From the NCBI GenBank assembly GCA_964560325.1, contig CAZLLV010000221.1, positions 1 through 14,781 on the forward strand: a stretch of DNA of 14,781 nt. Direction: 5' to 3'. The notes beneath the pieces were generated by a model. It was given only the letters and a program-made list of their open reading frames with translations. It did not search any database and was not told the DNA's origin. Numbering within the stretch: position 1 is the first letter of the stretch; the number at the start of each line of letters is the position of its first letter. The position numbers were made by a program, and so were the translations under genes. The DNA comes from CAZLLV01 sp964560325 (GTDB taxonomy: Bacteria > Acidobacteriota > Thermoanaerobaculia > Multivoradales > DATKCC01). Below are positions 1 through 6,019 of this stretch, one piece after another.

Positions 1-2
1 CC

Positions 3-704
3 CGGATCGACGCCGTCGTCTTCGACCTCGACGGCACGCTGGTCGACTCGCGCGAGGATCTGGCCTCGGGGGTCAACGCCGTGCGCCTGGAGCTCGGTCT
101 CGAGCCGCTCGCGGTGCCGCGGGTCGTCGAGATGGTGGGGAAGGGGGCGCGCCGGCTGGTCCGCCAGGCGCTGCCGAGTGAGATCGAGGGCGAGTCGTTC
201 GAGCGCGCGTTCGAGCGCTTCCTCGCGCACTACTACGACCGCTGCCTCGAGCGGACGCGGCTCTACCCGGGGGTCGAGGAGCTGCTCGACCGCCTGGACG
301 GCATGGACGGCATGGACGGTCTACCGCTCGCGGTGGTCACCAACAAGCCGGAGCGGCACACGGAGAAGGTGCTCGGGGGCCTCGATCTCGATCGGCGCCT
401 GCGCTTCTTCCTGGGCGGCGACAGCTTGCCGACGAAGAAGCCCGACCCGGCGCCGTTGATCGAGGCGGCGCGGCGGCTCGGCGTGGCGGTCGGGCGGATG
501 CTCTACGTCGGCGACAGCGAGACCGACGGCGAGACCGCCCGCCGCGCCGGCTGTCCGCTGGTCCTGGTCCGCTGGGGTTTCGGCGGCGACGAGGAGCTGG
601 CGCCGTTCGAGTGCGTCCTGCGGGCCGAACGCCCGGCGGAGATCGGCGATCTCCTCGACAGGGACGGCGAGTTCGGTCGCGCCGCGCTGCGTCACCCCGT
701 GTGA
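3..704 (+). CDS. gph: HAD-superfamily phosphoglycolate phosphatase-like protein (5' end cut by window)
   Basis: The reading frame is open from the window edge, so the true start lies just upstream and probably only a few residues are missing. HAD motif I is visible at once (FDLDGTLVDS, with nucleophile Asp at visible residue 8 and acid/base Asp at 10). Motif II is the VVTNKPE segment, a lysine follows in PTKKPDP, and motif III is GDSETDGETARRAG. The helical cap after motif I and the length of about 233 residues suit the Gph/PGP branch, which hydrolyses 2-phosphoglycolate in the cytosol. HAD substrate specificity cannot be read from sequence, so another small phosphoester is possible. An in-frame 9-bp tandem repeat in the cap-to-core region gives the odd run DGMDGMDG. 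The gene ends 77 bp before icd, which has its own candidate promoter, so co-transcription is uncertain. Confidence 0.85.
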   Translation, partial: RIDAVVFDLDGTLVDSREDLASGVNAVRLELGLEPLAVPRVVEMVGKGARRLVRQALPSEIEGESFERAFERFLAHYYDRCLERTRLYPGVEELLDRLDGMDGMDGLPLAVVTNKPERHTEKVLGGLDLDRRLRFFLGGDSLPTKKPDPAPLIEAARRLGVAVGRMLYVGDSETDGETARRAGCPLVLVRWGFGGDEELAPFECVLRAERPAEIGDLLDRDGEFGRAALRHPV

Positions 705-710
705 TAGCTT
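702..710 (+). promoter_or_regulatory. Candidate extended -10 promoter for icd
   Basis: TGATAGCTT overlaps the stop codon of the upstream phosphatase gene. It has the TG-N extended -10 dinucleotide but only three matches to TATAAT, and I see no convincing -35. It would give a leader of about 65 nt before icd. Two similar TG-N-hexamer elements precede other genes in this window, which gives modest support. Confidence 0.25.
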
Positions 711-723
711 GAGCGCATCGGCT

Positions 724-737
724 CCGCCGGCCGGCGG
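724..737 (+). repeat. 14-bp perfect palindrome in the icd leader
   Basis: CCGCCGGCCGGCGG is its own reverse complement and lies 45 bp before the icd start. In DNA this rich in GC such a palindrome can arise by chance. It could be an operator or a small RNA hairpin in the leader. Confidence 0.3.
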
Positions 738-781
738 CAGCGTTTCCAATCCGTACGATCATCCCGAGGAGGGTTCTTCCT

Positions 782-2023
<1,242 letters not shown>

Positions 2024-2033
2024 GAGACATCCG

Positions 2034-2954
2034 ATGGATCACAAAGTTACGGTCGTCGGCGCCGGGCACGTCGGCGCCACCACCGCGCAGCGTATCGCCG
2101 AGGCCGAGCTGGCCGACGTGGTGATGGTCGACATCGCCGCCGACATGGCGAAGGGCAAGGCGCTCGACATGATGGAGTCGGCGCCGGTCCTCGGCTTCAA
2201 CGCCACGATCACCGGCGGCGGCGACTACGACGCGACCGAGGGCTCCGACGTCTGCGTGATCACCGCCGGTCTCGCGCGGAAGCCCGGCATGAGCCGCGAC
2301 GACCTGCTGGCGAAGAACCAGCAGATCGTGGGCGGCGTGGTCGACGAGCTGGTCAAGCGCTCGCCGAACACCATCCTGATCGTCGTCACCAACCCGCTCG
2401 ACGCGATGAGCGAGGTGGCGCGCCGCCGCTCCGGGTTCCCGCGCGAGCGGGTGATCGGCATGGCCGGCGTGCTCGACGCCGCCCGCATGCGCTACTTCAT
2501 CGCCGCCGAGCTCGGCGTGTCGGTCGAGGACGTCGACGCCTTCGTCCTCGGCGGCCACGGCGACACGATGGTGCCGCTGCCGCGCTTCGCGACGGTCAAC
2601 GGGATCCCGCTGCCGACGCTCCTCTCCGCGGAGCGGATCGAGGCGATCAACGACCGCACCCGGAAGGGCGGCGGCGAGATCGTCGGCCTGCTCAAGGAGG
2701 GCTCCGCCTACTACGCCCCCTCGGCCGCCTCGGTCGAGATGGTCTCGGCGATCCTGCGCGACAAGAAGAAGATCCTCCCCTGCGCCGTCTACCTCGAGGG
2801 CGAGTACGGCCTCCACGGCCTGTTCGTCGGCGTGCCCGCCAAGCTCGGCCGCCGCGGCATGGAGGAGGTCATCGAGCTCGAGCTCTCGGACGACGAGACG
2901 GCGCAGCTCCGCCACTCCGCCGACGCGGTCGAGGAGCTGGTCGAGAAGCTGTAG
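2034..2954 (+). CDS. mdh: Malate dehydrogenase, LDH-like type
   Basis: Oxidises malate to oxaloacetate with NAD in the TCA cycle. The 306-residue protein opens with the Rossmann motif GAGHVGAT (residues 9-16), and Asp33 at the end of the second strand indicates NAD use. The substrate loop ITAGLARKPGMSRDDLL has Arg82 at the position where malate dehydrogenases carry arginine and lactate dehydrogenases carry glutamine; Arg88 follows. Asp148, Arg151 and His175 (GGHGDTMVPL) form the catalytic set. The sequence resembles the tetrameric MDH family of Bacillus, Chlorobium and Chloroflexus rather than E. coli Mdh. The Shine-Dalgarno sequence TAGGAGA overlaps the icd stop codon, which suggests coupled translation. 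Confidence 0.96.
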   Translation: MDHKVTVVGAGHVGATTAQRIAEAELADVVMVDIAADMAKGKALDMMESAPVLGFNATITGGGDYDATEGSDVCVITAGLARKPGMSRDDLLAKNQQIVGGVVDELVKRSPNTILIVVTNPLDAMSEVARRRSGFPRERVIGMAGVLDAARMRYFIAAELGVSVEDVDAFVLGGHGDTMVPLPRFATVNGIPLPTLLSAERIEAINDRTRKGGGEIVGLLKEGSAYYAPSAASVEMVSAILRDKKKILPCAVYLEGEYGLHGLFVGVPAKLGRRGMEEVIELELSDDETAQLRHSADAVEELVEKL

Positions 2955-3002
2955 CCCCGGGTGAACAGAGAGCGGGGGAGCGCGTAAAGCGTAGTAACGT
3001 AC

Positions 3003-3020
3003 CGCCTGCACCCGCAGGCG
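3003..3020 (+). other. Short hairpin between mdh and the phosphatase gene
   Basis: CGCCTGC and GCAGGCG form a 7-bp perfect stem around an ACCC loop, 48 bp after the mdh stop and 15 bp before the next start. There is no T-tract, so it is a poor intrinsic terminator. It could stabilise the mdh 3' end or affect translation of the next gene, which has no clear ribosome-binding site. Confidence 0.35.
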
Positions 3021-3035
3021 CCGTGGCGTTCGACG

Positions 3036-5492
3036 ATGCGCGACTTCCGCTCCGATCTCCAGAAGCTCGCTCCCTGGCTGCTCGCCGGTGTCGCCGGCGC
3101 GTTCCTCGCCGCCTGGGCGTTTCCGGTCGTCTTCCCGTTCTACCCGACGAGCTGGGAGGTCGCGCCGTCGGAGGCGAAGGCGATCGCGCTCGAGCACCTG
3201 CGCGAGCTCGCGGCGCTCGAAGCCGCGGCGGAGGAGGGCGGGGACGGCTGGCCGGACGAGCCGTGGGTGGTGGTCGACCGGATCACCGAGAATTTCCGTG
3301 TCGAGCAGCGGCTCCACGAGGCGAGCGCGGAGATCCCGGTCGAGGATCTCCGGGCGAGCGAGCTCGCCGGGCGCGTCTTCCAGTGGCGGGTCACCGTCTA
3401 CCCCGAGGGCGCCTTTCCCAACGAGTGGAGCTACCGGGCGCAGATCTCGCCGGACGGGCGGATCGTGGCGCTGCGCCACCGGATCGACCCGGAGGTCGAG
3501 CTGCCGCCGCTCGACTCCGCCGCGGCGGTCGAGCGGGCCGACGCGTTCCTCCGCCGCCGCGGCTTCGAGCTCGCGCAGCTCGCGCGGCCGGAGGCGCGCT
3601 CACAGCAGCTTCGCTCCCGGACCGATCTCTCGCTGCGCTACCGGTCGCTCGAATCGGTCCTCGGCGAGCGCTACCCGTACGGCGTCGAGGTCCAGTTCGC
3701 CGGCGATCGGCTGATCGGCTACGACGCCTTCCTCGACGATCCGGACGAGCGGGAGGGTCAGGCGCTCGTCCAGGGCGTCGGCATCTGGGGCCAGCTCACC
3801 TTCCTCGCCACCTTCCTGATGGTGGCGCTGGTGGCGGTCGTCTTCGTCCGCCGCTACCACGCCGGCGAGGTCGGCGTGCGGCGCGGCCTGCAGATCTTCG
3901 CCGGGGTGCTCGCGGCCGGCGCAGTGCTCGTCCTCCTGATCTCGCGCTCGATGACCGAGGGGCAGAACTGGGGCATCTTCACCCGCCAGCAGATCCCGTG
4001 GATCTGGGGCCTCCAGTGGCTGGTCATCTTCTTCCTGCCGATGGCCCTGCTGGCGTTCCTGAGCTGGTCGGTGGGCGAGTCGCTCTGCCGCGAGCGGTGG
4101 GGGCGCAAGCTGGCGGCCTTCGACGCGCTCTTCCAGGGCGAGTGGGACAACGCCACGGTCGCGCGGGCCTCGCTCCGGGGGCTCGGGGCGGGGCTCGGAC
4201 TGCTCGGCCTCTTCCTCGGCGGGACCGCCGCCCTCCGGCCGCTCGGCGTCTGGGCGCCGGTCGGGCTGGTCCTCGACGAGCTCTCCCTCGCCGGCCGCTT
4301 CCCGGGGATCTCGCTCCTCGCCGTCTCGCTCGCGGGTGTCGTCGCCCTGGAGCTCTTCGGGCGGCTCTTCCTCCTGCCCTACGTCGTGCGCCGGCTCGGC
4401 CTCTGGCTGGGCGCGGCCGCCGCGGTGCTGGTCGGCGGGCTCCTGATCTTCCCGCCGCTCGCCGTCCTGCCGCTCGAATGGGGGCTCGCGCTCGGCGTGC
4501 TGATGGCGCTCGCGATGGTCTCCCTCTTCCTCGCCTACGACCTGCTGACGGTGCTCCTCGCCTCGTTCGTCCTGAAGGTCGGCACCGGGGCGATCGCCCT
4601 GGTGCTGTCGGAGAGCCCGTCGCTCCAGGTCCAGGGGTGGCTGGTGCTGGCGGTGGCGGCGGTGCCGGCCGTCCTCTCGGTGCGCCACTTGGGGAGCGGC
4701 CGGGAGTTCGTCTACCGCTGGGACGACGTGCCGCCGCATGTGCGCCGGATCGCCGAGCGCGAGCGCCAGCGGGTCGAGCTCGAGACCGCGCGCCGCATCC
4801 AGAGCTCGATCCTCCCCGACCTCCCGCCGCGGCTCGCCGGCGTCGACATCGCCCACGCCTACCTGCCGGCGACCGAGGTCGGCGGCGACTTCTACGACGT
4901 GCTCGCGCTCGAAGACGGCCGGCTCTCGGTCGCCCTGGGCGATGTCGCGGGCCACGGCGTGTCGAGCGGCCTGGTGATGGCCGCCGCCAAGTCCGCGCTC
5001 GCCGTGCAGGTGACCTTCGATCCCGACGTGCGAGCGGTCTTCGGCACCCTCAACCGCCTCGTCTTCCAGAGCGCGCGGCGGCGCCTGATCGCGACCCTCT
5101 GCTACGCGCTGATCGACCCGGCGAAGCGCGAGCTCCTGTTCGCGAGCGCCGGCCACCTCTACCCGTATGTCGTCGGCCGCGACGGCCGGGTGCGCGACCT
5201 CGCCTCGACCGCCTACCCGCTCGGCGTGCGGCCGGAGATCGAGGTGAGCCTGGTCCGCGAGCGGCTGGAGGAGGGGGACACGGTGGTGCTCCTCTCGGAC
5301 GGCGTGGTCGAGGCCCGGCCCGAAGGCTCGGCCGAGCTCTACGGCTTCGACCGCCTCGAGGCGCGCCTCGCGAGCCTCGCCGGCGAGTCGGTCGAGACGA
5401 TCCGGGACGGCGTGCTGGAGGACGTCGCCCGCTTCAGCCGCCACGCGCCGCGCGAGGATGACCAGACCCTTCTCGTCCTGCGGATGCCCTGA
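3036..5492 (+). CDS. Membrane-bound SpoIIE/RsbU-type PP2C serine/threonine phosphatase
   Basis: An 818-residue sensor phosphatase. A membrane anchor (about residues 11-34) is followed by a domain of about 215 residues that is probably extracytoplasmic. Some eight or nine hydrophobic segments come next (about 250-550), then a charged helix with the ETARRIQSSILP linker typical of RsbU-like enzymes, then the SpoIIE phosphatase domain (about 595-818). The metal ligands are present: Asp618 in VGGDFYD, Asp636 in LGDVAGHG, Asp755 in LLSDGVVEA and Asp808/809 in REDDQT, so it should be active. Known relatives dephosphorylate anti-anti-sigma proteins to release a sigma factor; no such partner is encoded here. 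The segment at residues 438-443 (LELFGR) resembles a degenerate EExxxR motif of CPBP/CAAX-protease-like membrane domains, a tentative reading. The start is the first in frame; no strong Shine-Dalgarno is visible. Confidence 0.9.
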   Translation: MRDFRSDLQKLAPWLLAGVAGAFLAAWAFPVVFPFYPTSWEVAPSEAKAIALEHLRELAALEAAAEEGGDGWPDEPWVVVDRITENFRVEQRLHEASAEIPVEDLRASELAGRVFQWRVTVYPEGAFPNEWSYRAQISPDGRIVALRHRIDPEVELPPLDSAAAVERADAFLRRRGFELAQLARPEARSQQLRSRTDLSLRYRSLESVLGERYPYGVEVQFAGDRLIGYDAFLDDPDEREGQALVQGVGIWGQLTFLATFLMVALVAVVFVRRYHAGEVGVRRGLQIFAGVLAAGAVLVLLISRSMTEGQNWGIFTRQQIPWIWGLQWLVIFFLPMALLAFLSWSVGESLCRERWGRKLAAFDALFQGEWDNATVARASLRGLGAGLGLLGLFLGGTAALRPLGVWAPVGLVLDELSLAGRFPGISLLAVSLAGVVALELFGRLFLLPYVVRRLGLWLGAAAAVLVGGLLIFPPLAVLPLEWGLALGVLMALAMVSLFLAYDLLTVLLASFVLKVGTGAIALVLSESPSLQVQGWLVLAVAAVPAVLSVRHLGSGREFVYRWDDVPPHVRRIAERERQRVELETARRIQSSILPDLPPRLAGVDIAHAYLPATEVGGDFYDVLALEDGRLSVALGDVAGHGVSSGLVMAAAKSALAVQVTFDPDVRAVFGTLNRLVFQSARRRLIATLCYALIDPAKRELLFASAGHLYPYVVGRDGRVRDLASTAYPLGVRPEIEVSLVRERLEEGDTVVLLSDGVVEARPEGSAELYGFDRLEARLASLAGESVETIRDGVLEDVARFSRHAPREDDQTLLVLRMP

Positions 5493-5528
5493 CCCGGACA
5501 CGATCCGGAGCGGACACACTCCCGCTGC

Positions 5529-5560
5529 CTGTCCGACAGCCGCCGACACGCTCCGACAGG
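5529..5560 (+). promoter_or_regulatory. Dyad cluster, possible upstream activator sites for the sigma-54 promoter
   Basis: CTGTCCGACAG (5529-5539) is an odd palindrome with core TGTCCGACA. It is followed by GCCGACA and then CTCCGACAGG, whose GACAGG can also pair with the initial CCTGTC. The cluster lies about 105-135 bp upstream of the predicted sigma-54 start, within the range where NtrC-type activators commonly bind. The same core recurs at 5866-5874. Which protein binds it is inference. Confidence 0.35.
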
Positions 5561-5637
5561 TGCCGGGCCGCTGCGGAGAAACCCGACGATTCGACGCAAG
5601 TCCTTTGAAGTCAGTGGCTTCGTTGTCTTCGTGCAGG

Positions 5638-5653
5638 TGGCATCGGCGTTGCG
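5638..5653 (+). promoter_or_regulatory. Sigma-54 (-24/-12) promoter
   Basis: TGGCATCGGCGTTGCG has the GG (-24, 5639-5640) and GC (-12, 5651-5652) doublets at the required spacing. It matches the consensus TGGCAC-N5-TTGCA with the flanking T, CA and TT also correct; the mismatches are the sixth base and the last base. It lies in non-coding DNA, 146 bp after the phosphatase stop. Transcription should begin near 5664. A sigma-54 activator is encoded about 3 kb downstream. Confidence 0.5.
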
Positions 5654-5663
5654 ATGTTCGAGG

Positions 5664-5733
5664 AGCGACGCGGGGGCGGAACACCGCCTTCGGATCGGTA
5701 GGGGTCGGCCGGGAGGCTGATCCCTCTTTTTTT
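5664..5733 (+). ncRNA. Candidate sigma-54-dependent small RNA of about 70 nt
   Basis: The predicted RNA runs from the sigma-54 start to the end of a T7 tract. It folds into two hairpins: 5671-5692 (9 pairs including two GU, loop AACA) and the terminator hairpin at 5700-5725 (11 pairs, GGGA loop). No start codon with a ribosome-binding site lies inside. Four GGA triplets occur, one of them in the terminator loop and one at the stem-loop junction of the first hairpin; CsrA/RsmA-type proteins recognise GGA in loops, but this is only suggestive. The alternative is that this is the 3' untranslated region and attenuator of the phosphatase message. I do not recognise it as a known RNA family. Confidence 0.4.
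5700..5733 (+). terminator. Strong intrinsic terminator
   Basis: AGGGGTCGGCC (5700-5710) pairs along 11 positions, two of them GU, with GGCTGATCCCT (5715-5725) across a GGGA tetraloop of GNRA type. A single C and seven T residues (5727-5733) follow. This is the best rho-independent terminator in the window. It ends the putative small RNA and would also stop read-through from the phosphatase gene 208 bp upstream. Confidence 0.85.
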
Positions 5734-5825
5734 GCACACCGCTTGCGCGGCGTTCTTTTGTACGGTTTGCGGCTTTCTGTAAGTACGACTCCGATAATCC
5801 GACGTAGGTCATCCGATGAAGGATA

Positions 5826-5876
5826 TGTCGGAGAGACGCGGAGGCCCGGACACCTCTGTCGGAGGTGTCGGACACC
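5826..5876 (+). promoter_or_regulatory. Cluster of TGTCGGA elements with a hairpin dyad
   Basis: TGTCGGA occurs at 5826, 5857 and 5866. GACACCTC (5849-5856) and GAGGTGTC (5862-5869) form a perfect 8-bp inverted repeat around TGTCG. GTGTCGGACAC (5865-5875) is an overlapping odd palindrome with core TGTCGGACA, the same form as the dyad at 5530-5538. It lies 145-195 bp upstream of the secreted-protein start. It could be a protein-binding site or a leader hairpin; the lack of a T-tract argues against a terminator. Confidence 0.4.
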
Positions 5877-5961
5877 CTTTCAGCGACGAATTGGTTGTTG
5901 TAGATGACTGAAAACAGGAGACTTATTTTGTTTTAGCGATGGTACGGGTGTTGCGGAGGCG

Positions 5962-6010
5962 CCCTTTCGAGCGCGACGCTTTGAGCCGTGTCTCTTACTT
6001 TGAAAGGGAG
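5962..6010 (+). promoter_or_regulatory. Ribosome-binding site with a complementary upstream element
   Basis: AAAGGGAG (6003-6010) lies nine bases before the ATG at 6020 and decides that start. CCCTTTC at 5962-5968 is perfectly complementary to GAAAGGG at 6002-6008, with a 33-nt loop, so the leader could fold to hide the ribosome-binding site. Seven pairs over a long loop are only moderately stable, so control of translation is a hypothesis. Confidence 0.35.
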
Positions 6011-6019
6011 TCGATCATT

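Larger units (their letters stand above)
5734..6019 (+). other. AT-rich upstream region and leader of the secreted-protein gene
   Basis: No gene of normal composition is visible here. G+C falls to about 48% over 5761-5820 and about 38% over 5881-5940, far below the surrounding genes. A near-consensus -10 (GATAAT, 5793-5798) has a TTGCGG 20 bp upstream, which is too far for a standard pair, so the promoter is uncertain. Copies of TCCGAT/TCCGAC occur at 5790, 5798 and 5812. A ten-codon mini-ORF (5904-5936, MTENRRLILF) ends 83 bp before the gene; I have no evidence that it is translated. Confidence 0.5.

Noticed and set aside
3023..5461. Plus-strand 812-codon frame overlapping the phosphatase gene
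   Set aside because: Its product is an Arg/Ala/Gly/Pro-rich shadow. The frame starting at 3036 carries every PP2C motif and real membrane segments.
5493..5733. Known structural RNA (6S, SRP, tmRNA or tRNA)
   Set aside because: No tRNA-like cloverleaf, SRP tetraloop core or tmRNA ends are recognisable, and the promoter-to-terminator span is too short for 6S or tmRNA.
5458..5907. 149-codon plus-strand frame across the phosphatase end and spacer
   Set aside because: It contains the intrinsic terminator and the AT-rich island, shows no codon bias typical of the genome, and has no recognisable motif.
5939..6019. Earlier in-frame ATG for the secreted protein
   Set aside because: It would add 27 charged residues before the signal peptide. 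The AGGAG upstream is 19 bases away, while the ATG at 6020 has AAAGGGAG nine bases upstream.
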